NCBI RefSeq assembly: GCF_021117275.1
Contig: NZ_CP088245.1
Coordinates: 3,261,501 to 3,325,500, forward strand
Direction: 5' to 3'
Length of the DNA: 64,000 nt
Source of the DNA: Metabacillus sp. B2-18
GTDB taxonomy: Bacteria > Bacillota > Bacilli > Bacillales > Bacillaceae
In this document: in pieces, positions 56,166 to 64,000 of the stretch
How the letters are laid out: each line of letters opens with the position of its first letter
Position numbering within the stretch: position 1 is the stretch's first letter
Translations under genes and position numbers: made by a program
Notes under the pieces: model-generated
The model's database searches: none
Told to the model about the DNA's origin: nothing
The model's input: the letters and a program-made list of their open reading frames with translations, nothing else

Positions 56166-58247
56166 CTATGAATCATGTTGCATGCTATTATTTGCAAGGT
56201 TGTATTTCTCCATCTTATAATACAAACTTCGGAGTGATATTCCTAAAGCCTTTGCTGTTTGGGTTCGATTATATTCATGTTGTTCTAAAGACTTCTTAAT
56301 CACTTCCGCTTCCACTCTTTCTACAGCTTCCGCAAGTGTTTCACTATTATTATGAACAATTGAGATATTATCTTGTATCTTCGCCTCTTTGGCTGGTTGC
56401 TGAAGCAATGGTATATGTTGCCCATCAATCGCTGTCTCATGATGCTCCATAAAAATAATTGCCCTGCCTAGAACATTTTCAAGCTCCCTTACATTTCCCG
56501 GCCAATTATACTCCATCAGCTTCTTAATTGCCTGTGACGTGAGACTCTCAATATTCCTTCCATAGTCTTGGTTTAACTTACGAAGTAGTCTCTCACAAAG
56601 GGCAGGAATATCTTCTTTACGATCTCTTAATGGTGGAATGGAAATAGGATAACGATTTAATCTATAGTACAGATCTTCACGAAAAAGACCCTCAGCCATT
56701 GCTTTTTCGATATTTACATTCGTCGCTGCAATACAACGAACATTAACAGAAGTAGGCTTTGTTCCTCCGACTCTTACAATTTCATTTTCCTGTAAAACAC
56801 GAAGTAATTTCGCTTGCATATTGGCGGAAAGTTCACCTATTTCATCCAAGAAAATACTTCCATTATTTGCTTCCTCAAAAAACCCTCGTTTTCCACCACG
56901 TTTTGCACCAGAAAAAGCCCCTTCTTCATAGCCAAACAATTCACTTTCAAGAAGGTTTTCAGCAATAGCCGCACAATTTACCCGAATGAATTTATTGAAT
57001 TTTCGATCACTAGCATTATGTATCGCGTGGGCAAAAAGTTCTTTACCTGTACCTGATTCTCCTCTTAACAGAACGGTGGCAGGGGTTTTCGCTCCAAGCT
57101 TCGCCTGCTCAATAGCCATTTTCATCTCATCACTAACTCCAATAATATCTTCAAAAGAATATTTAGCTTCAAGTGTCCTAATGATCTGTCTTGCTCTGTT
57201 TAATTCAGTTGTGAGTGTTTTAATTTCTGACACGTCATGGATTACGCCAACACTTCCTTTGAGCTTTCCGCTCACGATAACAGGTGCAACATTTACGATA
57301 ACATCTTTTTTCGCAGGGCCGACCTTCATTCTTACACCTCGAACAGCGCGCCTTGTTTGCAACACCTTCATATGCATACTTTCTCCCTCAGATATGTCAG
57401 CTGTAGCAGGCTTACCTATCACTTGTTCTTCTGTTAATCCGGTTAGTTTTGTGTAAGCCCGATTGATTAGAATTCCACGTCCTTCCTCATCAACAACTGA
57501 AATTGCCTCTTCAGAAGACTGAATGATTGCCTCAAGCATCATTTGTATATCTTTTAAATTTGTTACTTCTTCTGCTAAGTTCACCACTTCTGTGATATCT
57601 TTAAATAACGACAAGGCTCCTAATAAATTTCCTGATTCATCGATTAAAGGAATTCTTGTCGTAATAATTTTTAACCCATTTTCAAGAACCTGCTCTTGAT
57701 TGGTCTCAACTTCTCGAGTTTTTAAAGTTCTTCCCAGCTTTGTCGACGGAATTACTTCCTTTATTTTTAAACCAATTGCCTTTTTTCGAGGAAATCCGGT
57801 GATTTTTTCTGCAGTTTTATTAAAAAGTATGATTCGCTCGTTGATATCAATAACGATCATGCCGTCATTTGTGGAATTAAAGATCGTTTGCTGCTTATAA
57901 GTTTCTTCCTTTAATCTGGCAATCAACACCTCTTTTTCTTCGACTAACTCAGAGATAAGTAGTGCAACAGATCCCGGTATAATGGTTGTATCAGGATGTT
58001 TCTCCTTTTGAAGCTCGTGCATTAGTTCATTTGATCCCGTTGCATCTATAATAATATTTACATTTTGATTGGTAATCTCTCTCCAATTAGTAGCTGTTTG
58101 AATTCCTTGAGCTTTTGCATATTTTAATCCAGGAGCATGCTCATTCTTATCAATAACCAACATTACGTCCATCATCTTTGTTTCAACCATTCTTTTTATT
58201 AGTGCCTTACCACCTTTACCAGCACCTATGATCACAACTTGTTGCAT
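56166..58247 (-). CDS. bkdR: Sigma-54-dependent activator of the bkd operon
   Basis: The 693-residue regulator has four parts. Residues 1-100 are a Rossmann-like domain with GAGKGGKAL. Two PAS domains lie at about 120-225 and 240-345. The AAA+ domain (about 365-600) has Walker A GESGTGKE (396-403), the sigma-54 contact loop GAFSGA (443-448, a Ser variant of GAFTGA) and FLDEIGEL. The C-terminus is a Fis-type HTH with [20 protein letters not shown]. It sits immediately upstream of the ptb -24/-12 promoter. Its signal could be a metabolite bound by the PAS or Rossmann part. Confidence 0.93.
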   Translation of the reverse strand: MQQVVIIGAGKGGKALIKRMVETKMMDVMLVIDKNEHAPGLKYAKAQGIQTATNWREITNQNVNIIIDATGSNELMHELQKEKHPDTTIIPGSVALLISELVEEKEVLIARLKEETYKQQTIFNSTNDGMIVIDINERIILFNKTAEKITGFPRKKAIGLKIKEVIPSTKLGRTLKTREVETNQEQVLENGLKIITTRIPLIDESGNLLGALSLFKDITEVVNLAEEVTNLKDIQMMLEAIIQSSEEAISVVDEEGRGILINRAYTKLTGLTEEQVIGKPATADISEGESMHMKVLQTRRAVRGVRMKVGPAKKDVIVNVAPVIVSGKLKGSVGVIHDVSEIKTLTTELNRARQIIRTLEAKYSFEDIIGVSDEMKMAIEQAKLGAKTPATVLLRGESGTGKELFAHAIHNASDRKFNKFIRVNCAAIAENLLESELFGYEEGAFSGAKRGGKRGFFEEANNGSIFLDEIGELSANMQAKLLRVLQENEIVRVGGTKPTSVNVRCIAATNVNIEKAMAEGLFREDLYYRLNRYPISIPPLRDRKEDIPALCERLLRKLNQDYGRNIESLTSQAIKKLMEYNWPGNVRELENVLGRAIIFMEHHETAIDGQHIPLLQQPAKEAKIQDNISIVHNNSETLAEAVERVEAEVIKKSLEQHEYNRTQTAKALGISLRSLYYKMEKYNLANNSMQHDS

Positions 58248-58303
58248 ACAATCTATCCCCTTTATTTCACATTAAAGTCCATCCGTAACATATGTTGACA
58301 TAT

Positions 58304-58317
58304 TGCAATTTTTTGCA
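58304..58317. promoter_or_regulatory. Palindrome TGCAA-N4-TTGCA upstream of bkdR
   Basis: A perfect inverted repeat, TGCAATTTTTTGCA, lies about 57 bases before the bkdR start and resembles the site at 56150. It may mediate autoregulation. Confidence 0.45.
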
Positions 58318-58406
58318 TAGTTCTATTTTATCCTAAAAGAATACCACTTGACAAACCAGGCTTCGAAACAGACAATTATTTTGAGAATACGAAAGGACGA
58401 AGAATA

Positions 58407-58646
58407 ATGTCGAGGATAATTGCATTAATCATTATGGTCATCCCAGGTATGTTAGCTGCCTATGGAATTAAGCTTATGAGAGATATGACATTTGGTATCC
58501 TACAACCTCCTATTCCTTTCTTGGCTCTACAATTTATCATCGGCTTAATTCTATTTTTAGGTGGACTAGCCTTTGTAGCAGGATTTATTTTTTATCGAGA
58601 TCGTAAACGAAATAAAGTACAAAAACGGTTCAGTAAAAGAGAATAG
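58407..58646 (+). CDS. yqzF: Small membrane protein, DUF2627 family (YqzF-like)
   Basis: The 79-residue protein has two transmembrane helices (about residues 3-20 and 40-64) and a Lys/Arg-rich cytoplasmic C-terminus (RDRKRNKVQKRFSKRE). The internal PPIPFLALQFIIG segment is typical of DUF2627. The ATG follows GAAAGGACG. Function unknown; it is divergent from bkdR. Confidence 0.78.
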   Translation: MSRIIALIIMVIPGMLAAYGIKLMRDMTFGILQPPIPFLALQFIIGLILFLGGLAFVAGFIFYRDRKRNKVQKRFSKRE

Positions 58647-58670
58647 GCATGATTTGAAAGGAATAAATAA

Positions 58671-58703
58671 AAAGAGTGAGCTGGTATAATAGCTCACTCT
58701 TCT
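58671..58703. terminator. Bidirectional terminator between yqzF and yqiK
   Basis: AAAGAGTGAGCT / AGCTCACTCTT with A/T flanks, between convergent genes. Confidence 0.83.
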
Positions 58704-59425
58704 TTGTTTATGTTTACTGCTTTCTCAGGAAAATCAGTTATAAACGCCGCACATCCATCATTAACTAAGTTTTTCATTACTTCTTCATCATTAACAGTAA
58801 ATGGTCTTACATCGAGAAAGTTTAATCTTGCCTCATTAAGTATAAAAGAGTTGACTGCATAATAATGTGGATGAAGACCTTTAGCTCCGACTGTTTTTGC
58901 ATAATCCCAAGGTTTATATAACCCTTCCATATAAAGAATAGCCGTTTCAATTTCAGCATCAATCTGCTTACAAGTAACTAAACTATAATGATTAAAAGAA
59001 GAGATGATCACACTCTTCTGCATATTATATTTATGTATTAATTCGATTGTTTTCTGTTCTAAATGTGGATACTGAATGATTCCATTTTTAAATTCAATAT
59101 CAACTACAAAAGAATCTTGTAGCTGAGAAGCCCAATTTAACACCTCTTCAAGGGTTGGAATAGGTGTTTTTTTACTATATTGTTTGAATGTATAGCATGC
59201 ATCAAGGTGAGAAAGTTGCTTTAAGGTTAAATCCTTTACGTAACCCGAACCATTTGTTGTTCGATCTACTGTTTCATCATGAATGACGACTAGCTCTCCA
59301 TCTTTTGTCAATTGAACATCCAGCTCAATTCCGTTTGCCCCCGCTTGATGTGCTCCTTTAAATGAAAGCATCGTATTTTCCGGGTACGTTCCAGCTGCTC
59401 CTCTGTGACCAATAATTAATGTCAT
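58694..59425 (-). CDS. yqiK: Glycerophosphodiester phosphodiesterase (YqiK-like)
   Basis: The 243-residue TIM-barrel enzyme cleaves glycerophosphodiesters to glycerol 3-phosphate and an alcohol. GHRGAAGTYPENTMLSF (residues 6-22) carries the catalytic His and Glu, and GIELDVQLTKDGELVVIHDE (about 33-52) the metal ligands and second His. No signal peptide is present, so it acts in the cytoplasm. Its position before spo0A matches yqiK. Confidence 0.92.
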   Translation of the reverse strand: MTLIIGHRGAAGTYPENTMLSFKGAHQAGANGIELDVQLTKDGELVVIHDETVDRTTNGSGYVKDLTLKQLSHLDACYTFKQYSKKTPIPTLEEVLNWASQLQDSFVVDIEFKNGIIQYPHLEQKTIELIHKYNMQKSVIISSFNHYSLVTCKQIDAEIETAILYMEGLYKPWDYAKTVGAKGLHPHYYAVNSFILNEARLNFLDVRPFTVNDEEVMKNLVNDGCAAFITDFPEKAVNINKEE

Positions 59426-59487
59426 CTTGTTTACACCTTCATTTCATGTAAAATAATAGTTAACTATAAATAGGAGGGATGATTCTT

Positions 59488-59634
59488 ATGAGACCATTAC
59501 AAATCTCTGCAGACACTGCACAAAAGTTAGCCGCTTCGCTTAATGTCCCATTGGAACAAGTAATGCATATGCCACAGCATATTTTACTTGCTAAACTAGC
59601 AGAACTTAATAAAGAAGAAGAAGATCAGAATTAA
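59488..59634 (+). CDS. YycC-like small protein
   Basis: A 48-codon ORF starts at ATG 59488 after TAGGAGGG and is followed by an intrinsic terminator. The product MRPLQISADTAQKLAASLN, with VPLEQVMHMPQH after it, strongly resembles the YycC family of Bacillus. It is hydrophilic and probably helical. Function unknown. Confidence 0.78.
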   Translation: MRPLQISADTAQKLAASLNVPLEQVMHMPQHILLAKLAELNKEEEDQN

Positions 59635-59656
59635 TTTAATACTCTCTTCTGCTATG

Positions 59657-59702
59657 CCCTTAAAACTTATCACAGACGATAAGTATTTAAGGGTTTTTTT
59701 CT
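59657..59702 (+). terminator. Terminator of the YycC-like gene
   Basis: CCCTTAAAACTTATC pairs with GATAAGTATTTAAGGG (one bulge), followed by TTTTTTT. Confidence 0.9.
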
Positions 59703-59791
59703 ACCCACGCTCATTGTACCATCCTCAACAGTAAAATTTATCAATTTTTTTATTCTACCTTTTTACCCACTTTCCTTTATTCTTTAATTTT

Positions 59792-59808
59792 TTAGTACCA
59801 AGTAATAA
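59792..59808 (+). promoter_or_regulatory. FapR-like operator upstream of the KAS III gene
   Basis: TTAGTACCAAGTAATAA matches the FapR consensus TTAGTACCTRGTMCTAA at 15 of 17 positions, 46 bases before the gene. FapR represses fatty-acid synthesis genes and is released by malonyl-CoA. Confidence 0.65.
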
Positions 59809-59854
59809 TAATAGGTGTTATGATAAACTTATAAAATTTGATGAGGTGATATGA

Positions 59855-60829
59855 ATGCGATCAAACGCCAGAATCACTGCTATTGGCACCTATGTCCCCA
59901 CCAAAATCATGACAAATAATGATTTTGTTCAATTTATTGATACAAACGATGAATGGATTTCAAAACGAACAGGAATTAAGGAAAGACGCCTTGCTGCGGA
60001 AAATGAATTCACAAGCGACCTTTGTGTAAAAGCTGTTGAAGATTTAGTTATTCGGTATAACAAAGAAATCAGTGATGTTGACTTTATTATTGTTAGTACA
60101 CTTTCACCAGATTTTTTAACACCAAGTGTTGCTTCATATGTTCAAGGTAGATTAGGTATTAGACAGGCAGGAGCTCTCGATTTAAATGCCGCATGTGCTG
60201 GTTTTACATACGCACTGCATATTGCTAACAGTTTACTATCAAGTGGGCTTCATAAAAAAATACTAGTAATTGGAGGGGAGACCTTATCAAAAATAACAGA
60301 CTTTACAGATCGAACATCTTGCATTTTATTTGGTGACGGTGCAGGGGCTGTTTTGATGGAAGCCGACAGCGAAGGCCAATTTCTGGCATCAACTGTGAAT
60401 TCTGAAGGAGAAAAAGGGCTCCATTTGTACGGTACACACCTCTCAACTACGATGTTCGATCAAGATCTTCAAGATAAAAAACAATTAGTACAAAACGGTA
60501 GAGAGGTTTATCGATGGGCTGTTACAACGGTCCCAAGCGGTATTAATACCTTGTTAGCTGATTCTAACTTAACTAAAGATGATATTGACTGGTTTATCCC
60601 ACACAGTGCCAATTTGCGCATGATTGAATCAATATGTGAAAAAAGCGGATTCACAATTGATCAAACTTTATATAGTTTAGTTCATTACGGCAATACTTCT
60701 GCTGCCTCCATTCCATTAGCTCTCGATTTAGGCATAAAGGAAGGTAAAGTGAAAACAGGAGACACTTTATTACTTTACGGATTTGGCGGAGGATTATCAC
60801 ATTCCGGCCATATACTGACTTGGGGATAG
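59855..60829 (+). CDS. Beta-ketoacyl-ACP synthase III (FabH family)
   Basis: The 324-residue enzyme starts fatty-acid synthesis by condensing acyl-CoA with malonyl-ACP. The catalytic Cys is in NAACAGFTYA (Cys 114), His in WFIPHSAN (about 247) and Asn in HYGNTSAAS (about 277). The ATG follows GAGGTGATATG. A FapR-like operator upstream supports a role in fatty-acid synthesis. Bacillus uses branched-chain primers from the Bkd pathway for this step, a link with the neighbouring operon. Whether it is FabHA or FabHB cannot be decided. Confidence 0.92.
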   Translation: MRSNARITAIGTYVPTKIMTNNDFVQFIDTNDEWISKRTGIKERRLAAENEFTSDLCVKAVEDLVIRYNKEISDVDFIIVSTLSPDFLTPSVASYVQGRLGIRQAGALDLNAACAGFTYALHIANSLLSSGLHKKILVIGGETLSKITDFTDRTSCILFGDGAGAVLMEADSEGQFLASTVNSEGEKGLHLYGTHLSTTMFDQDLQDKKQLVQNGREVYRWAVTTVPSGINTLLADSNLTKDDIDWFIPHSANLRMIESICEKSGFTIDQTLYSLVHYGNTSAASIPLALDLGIKEGKVKTGDTLLLYGFGGGLSHSGHILTWG

Positions 60830-60915
60830 ACCATTTCCCTGCCCCGTTACATAAGATTTTAATCTTTAGTGAATAGTAAAATTAAATATAAACGATGCTA
60901 AAGGAGAATCACAAC

Positions 60916-61434
60916 ATGAAGCCGCGTATGATTTGCACCGTTTTATTTCTTTTTATAATGGTCTTTTCTCCTACCCATACAATTGGTAATGAATCTGTAA
61001 AATACGGAGCTCGAGAAGCTTTAGAAGACTCAAACATATCTCTGGCCGAGGCACTTTCTTATGCTCTTGAAGATAAATATTTAAAGCAAGCAAACTTTGA
61101 TTATTCTATTGAAAAATACGGTAGTATCCGTCCTTTTGTTCAGATGAAAATCGAAGATCAACACCTGATTAGCACTTTACTACCGTTATTTAAAAAATAT
61201 AATATTGACCTTCCAAAAGATAGAGCAAGACATTATATAAAAAAGGATACAGAAAGTCTCTATCAAGCGTTTCAAATACAAATAGTACGAGAAAAAAACG
61301 CTATAAAAATGTATAAAAAGTTCTTATCAATTCGAGAATTCCCGAAAGACATATTAGATACATTTCAAGAACAACTAATAGTTTCCCAAAAGCACTTAGA
61401 GGCCTTAGAACAAAATCTGATAAAATATAAGTGA
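60916..61434 (+). CDS. Exported ferritin-like protein, DUF2202 family
   Basis: The 172-residue protein has a signal peptide (about residues 1-23) and a four-helix bundle in the DUF2202 pattern: EALSYALEDKYLKQA (about 42-56), IRPFVQMKIEDQHLISTLLPLFKKY across two motifs (about 69-93), and NIDLPKDRA. Glu and His residues in these helices fit a di-metal site. I use the ATG at 60916 after AAAGGAG; an ATG at 60895 precedes that site. Metal or peroxide function is inferred only from fold. Confidence 0.78.
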   Translation: MKPRMICTVLFLFIMVFSPTHTIGNESVKYGAREALEDSNISLAEALSYALEDKYLKQANFDYSIEKYGSIRPFVQMKIEDQHLISTLLPLFKKYNIDLPKDRARHYIKKDTESLYQAFQIQIVREKNAIKMYKKFLSIREFPKDILDTFQEQLIVSQKHLEALEQNLIKYK

Positions 61435-61455
61435 TTTTTTCTGTACACAAACATA

Positions 61456-61493
61456 AAAAAACTCCTTAGACACTTTGGTTTAAGGAGTTTTAT
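61456..61493. terminator. Bidirectional terminator between the DUF2202 gene and spo0A
   Basis: AAAACTCCTTA / TAAGGAGTTTT with A/T flanks, between convergent genes. Confidence 0.85.
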
Positions 61494-61504
61494 CATTATA
61501 TTTA

Positions 61505-62296
61505 TTAGCTCGCTTTATGCTCCAAGCGAAGCTTATCAGCTACCATTGCAATAAATTCACTGTTTGTTGGTTTAGCTTTTGTCATGCTAACTGTATAGCC
61601 AAATAGAGATGAAATTGACTCTATGTTTCCACGGCTCCATGCCACTTCAATTGCGTGACGAATAGCACGTTCAACACGTGATGCAGTTGTGTTATATTTT
61701 TTTGCAATATCAGGATATAACACTTTTGTAATTGATCCTAATAATTCGATATCGTTATAAACCATAGAAATTGCTTCACGTAAGTATAAATAGCCTTTTA
61801 TATGTGCAGGAACTCCAATTTCATGGATGATACTTGTAATGCTAGCATCTAAATTTTTACCTTTGGACTGTGGCTCAACAGCAGATCTCATTGAAGAATT
61901 AGCTCGTTTAATGATTGGTGCAGCATTTCCACTTACTTGACGGATGTGACTTGCTAAACCTTCCATATCAAACGGTTTTAAAATAAAGTAAGCAGCTCCA
62001 AGGTCAACCGCTTTCTTCGTTACATCTTCTTGTCCAAATGCTGTAAGCATAATTACATTTGGTTGCGGACGATCCATTTGTCTTAGTTTTTCTAAAACAC
62101 CAAGACCATCTAAGTGTGGCATAATAATATCCAATACTAAAACATCCGGCTCCTTATCTTTTAACATATTTAAACATTCTTGACCATTATATGCAACACC
62201 AAGAACCTCAATATCATCTTGGCTTGATAAATATTCTTCTAATAAACCAACAAGTTCCCGATTATCGTCAACTATACAAACTTTAATTTTACCCAC
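61505..62296 (-). CDS. spo0A: Sporulation master response regulator Spo0A
   Basis: The 263-residue transcription factor receives phosphate from the phosphorelay and controls entry into sporulation. The receiver has Asp 10, Asp 11 and phospho-acceptor Asp 56 ([12 protein letters not shown]), Thr in LTAFGQ and Lys in LKPFD. The C-terminal effector domain has the recognition helix [15 protein letters not shown] (about 208-222). Translation starts at GTG 62296 after GAGGAGG. A sigma-H-like promoter and 0A boxes lie upstream. Confidence 0.98.
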   Translation of the reverse strand: MGKIKVCIVDDNRELVGLLEEYLSSQDDIEVLGVAYNGQECLNMLKDKEPDVLVLDIIMPHLDGLGVLEKLRQMDRPQPNVIMLTAFGQEDVTKKAVDLGAAYFILKPFDMEGLASHIRQVSGNAAPIIKRANSSMRSAVEPQSKGKNLDASITSIIHEIGVPAHIKGYLYLREAISMVYNDIELLGSITKVLYPDIAKKYNTTASRVERAIRHAIEVAWSRGNIESISSLFGYTVSMTKAKPTNSEFIAMVADKLRLEHKAS

Positions 62297-62361
62297 AAAT
62301 ACTTCCTCCTCAGTGTTGATTTGCCATTATATCTTATATCTATACATATGATTACATAAAT

Positions 62362-62390
62362 CAATTCGACAATCCAGTAAAAATACCTTT
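62362..62390 (-). promoter_or_regulatory. Sigma-H-like promoter of spo0A with overlapping 0A box
   Basis: On the reverse strand AAAGGTATT (62390-62382), 11 bases, then GTCGAATTG (62370-62362) fit the sigma-H pattern RNAGGAWWW-N11-RNNGAATWW with few mismatches. The perfect 0A box TTGTCGAA (62372-62365) overlaps the -10, so Spo0A-P could act directly here. Confidence 0.65.
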
Positions 62391-62496
62391 ATTTTTTTGA
62401 AAAAACTTTAAAAAATGGAGGATAACAAAGTTTTTCTTCAATTTACTCTATTTTTCGACTTAATACACCATTTGACAAATGAAATCCATGTTCACT

Positions 62497-62505
62497 TTGT
62501 CGAAA
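62497..62505 (+). promoter_or_regulatory. Second 0A box in the spo0A-spoIVB region
   Basis: TTGTCGAAA on the + strand matches the core TGTCGAA. It is about 200 bases upstream of spo0A; the rest of 62391-62560 shows no gene. Confidence 0.5.
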
Positions 62506-62563
62506 AATCTTTTCACCTTTATTTTACATAATTCCACGGACATTGAAAAGGGAAAAGATAAAA

Positions 62564-62596
62564 AACTGCCAAGAAAAGAGAATTTTCTTGACAGTT
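62564..62596 (-). terminator. Intrinsic terminator of spoIVB
   Basis: AACTGCCAAGAAAA pairs with TTTTCTTGACAGTT, with one mismatch, and is followed by TTTTTTATC on the reverse strand. Confidence 0.88.
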
Positions 62597-62601
62597 TCTT
62601 A

Positions 62602-63897
62602 TTAGCTTGCTTTATCTTTTTCTTGATTTCCATAAATATCAATACCTGCTTCATTTAGCATCCATTCAATATGAACACCATATCCAGAGGTTGGATCATT
62701 AACAAATACGTGAGTAACGGCACCTATGACTTTTTCATTTTGGATAATCGGACTTCCGCTCATACCTTGAACAATACCACCTGTTTTATCCAATAATTCT
62801 TCATCTGTGATTTTAATGACCATTCCTTTAGTTGCTGGGAACTTTTGAGGAACAGAGCTAACGACTTCTACATCAAATTCCTCAACCTTGTCATTATCAA
62901 CAACTGTTAGGATTTTTGCTGGACCTTCTTTGACTTCGTTAGATAAAGCAATTGGCATCGCCTTATCCATTATACCATTTGTAATATCTTGATTTAGTTC
63001 ACCAAAGATACCAAAAGGACTATTACGTGTAATATTACCGATAATTTTGCGATCTCCTGAAAACCTAGCTAGTTTTTCACCTGGGTTTCCGTTACTACCC
63101 TTTTCAATTGAAGTAACAGTTGATCGAACGATTTGACCATTTTCAACAACAATTGGCTTTTTCGTATCCATATCAGAAATCACGTGACCCAATGCTCCAT
63201 ATTTCTTAGATTTTGGATCGTAAAATGTCATGGTTCCAATACCTGCTGCTGAGTCGCGAATATACAATCCTATTCGATATGAACGATCATTTTCGTCTTT
63301 TAGTGGATACAGTTTTGTTTTAACTTCTTGATCTTCTCTCGATAACACTAAATCAAGTGGCTTACCAGTATTACCGGCATCTTGAATAAATGGAGTAACA
63401 TCGCTCATTTGCTCAATTTTCTTCCCATTTATCTTTGTAATAATGTCGCCTACTTCCACTCCAGCAATTTCACCTGGAGACTTCTTACCTTCTGCAGTAT
63501 TAATTTGATGGTGTCCAACCACCAATACGCCAAGAGTATTCAGTTTTACACCAATTGACTGACCTCCAGGAATGACCTTGAAATCAGGTAACACTTTTAC
63601 ACCTGTTTTTTTCACCGGAAAGCCAGCAAGATCAAAAACAACTTCACCTTCTCCTGCTTTTTTCCCATGAACATCAAGTGTTTTACCATCCGTATTTTTC
63701 TGAACAGTAAACGCTGTCTCTGCATCTTGAGAAGCATTTACAGGTATCGAACGATTCACGCTCACATTTTGTGACTCAAATACCGTCATATTTTTAGGTA
63801 TTTTAACGTATTCTTGAACTTCTTTCATAAAACCTAAACTCATTAATAAAACAAGGAGAAGTACACCAATTATTTTTCTGATTTTATCTGTCTGCAA
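62602..63897 (-). CDS. spoIVB: SpoIVB peptidase (sporulation signalling protease)
   Basis: The 431-residue serine protease is secreted from the forespore and cleaves SpoIVFA, triggering pro-sigma-K processing. It has an N-terminal membrane/signal segment (about 8-22), a PDZ domain (about 125-200, with [18 protein letters not shown] in part), and an S55 peptidase domain with His in LGHVISD (about 237) and the nucleophile in GMSGSPI near 383. Length and order next to spo0A match B. subtilis. Confidence 0.96.
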   Translation of the reverse strand: MQTDKIRKIIGVLLLVLLMSLGFMKEVQEYVKIPKNMTVFESQNVSVNRSIPVNASQDAETAFTVQKNTDGKTLDVHGKKAGEGEVVFDLAGFPVKKTGVKVLPDFKVIPGGQSIGVKLNTLGVLVVGHHQINTAEGKKSPGEIAGVEVGDIITKINGKKIEQMSDVTPFIQDAGNTGKPLDLVLSREDQEVKTKLYPLKDENDRSYRIGLYIRDSAAGIGTMTFYDPKSKKYGALGHVISDMDTKKPIVVENGQIVRSTVTSIEKGSNGNPGEKLARFSGDRKIIGNITRNSPFGIFGELNQDITNGIMDKAMPIALSNEVKEGPAKILTVVDNDKVEEFDVEVVSSVPQKFPATKGMVIKITDEELLDKTGGIVQGMSGSPIIQNEKVIGAVTHVFVNDPTSGYGVHIEWMLNEAGIDIYGNQEKDKAS

Positions 63898-63942
63898 AAA
63901 CCTTCACTCTCCTCGCTCCTAACCCACACCATATCTTCTAAT

Positions 63943-63970
63943 ATGGCTACAGTTTTAATGTAGCCTTTTA
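63943..63970. terminator. Hairpin upstream of spoIVB
   Basis: GGCTAC and GTAGCC form a stem (extended by A/T pairs) followed by TTTTAA on the + strand. It may be the terminator region of the gene beyond the window edge. Nothing else was seen in 63898-64000. Confidence 0.45.
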
Positions 63971-64000
63971 AGGCCTTATTTATAACTGTAATAGATAGAA

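Noticed and set aside
56986..57456. 156-aa + strand ORF
   Set aside because: Antisense to the conserved AAA+/PAS part of bkdR; no ribosome binding site or recognisable motif.
1..64000. CRISPR arrays, tRNA/rRNA genes, prophage or toxin-antitoxin modules
   Set aside because: No regularly spaced repeats, no tRNA or rRNA sequence, and no phage structural, integrase or paired toxin-antitoxin genes were recognised.

Overview
This window is the chromosome of a low-GC, endospore-forming Bacillaceae (Bacillus sensu lato). It carries the sporulation master regulator spo0A and the signalling protease spoIVB, and its gene order closely follows the Bacillus subtilis yqxK-nudF-yqk-yqj-bkd-yqiK-spo0A-spoIVB segment. 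The genus cannot be fixed from sequence alone. No rRNA, tRNA, CRISPR array or prophage was seen.

Layout. 1-9.4 kb: a partial EndoQ-like gene, ADP-ribose pyrophosphatase nudF, the divergent FtsZ inhibitor mciZ, an aldo/keto reductase, small proteins, an alpha/beta hydrolase, a Na+/alanine-type symporter, yqkC/yqkB, and a probable SOS operon (polYB, an SGNH hydrolase, a YolD-like gene) behind two LexA-like boxes. 9.4-24.9 kb: a methyltransferase, an SDR and an MBL hydrolase, a T-box-controlled proI, small proteins, namA, rnz, zwf and gndA (oxidative pentose phosphate pathway), and polYA. A two-gene cassette (AMP-dependent acyl-CoA ligase plus phosphotriesterase-family hydrolase) lies between zwf and gndA, which are neighbours in B. 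subtilis. 25.07-26.50 kb: a complete 1434-bp IS3-family element. 26.5-32.0 kb: an orphan cheW and a complete urease operon ureABCEFGD with a TnrA/GlnR-like operator upstream. 32.5-41.7 kb: two lipoproteins, a peptidase, methylmalonyl-CoA epimerase and carboxyltransferase, a Prli42-like miniprotein, an L,D-transpeptidase, a FUSC/DUF939 membrane protein and an arginine-type ABC importer. 42-58.2 kb: a bacilliredoxin, MeaB, both methylmalonyl-CoA mutase subunits, and the bkd operon with its sigma-54 activator. 58.4-64 kb: small proteins, a GDPD, a KAS III gene with a FapR-like operator, a DUF2202 protein, spo0A and spoIVB.

How the genes work together. From about 35 to 58 kb the window holds most of a branched-chain amino-acid catabolic route: Bcd deaminates, the BkdAA/AB/B/LpdV complex oxidatively decarboxylates, Ptb and Buk recover ATP from the acyl-CoA, and YqjD-type carboxyltransferase, epimerase, mutase and MeaB could take propionyl-CoA to succinyl-CoA. 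The bkd genes have a textbook -24/-12 promoter. Both methylmalonyl-CoA operons carry perfect matches to the CcpA cre consensus near their promoters, so the parts look jointly subject to carbon status. Urease appears tied to nitrogen status.

No wholly unknown system was found. The points most worth a second look are the IS inserted in the terminator/stop codon of cheW, a YolD-like gene that seems to start at ATA, the SGNH hydrolase inside an SOS operon, the ligase/phosphotriesterase cassette, and several unexplained structured intergenic repeats.
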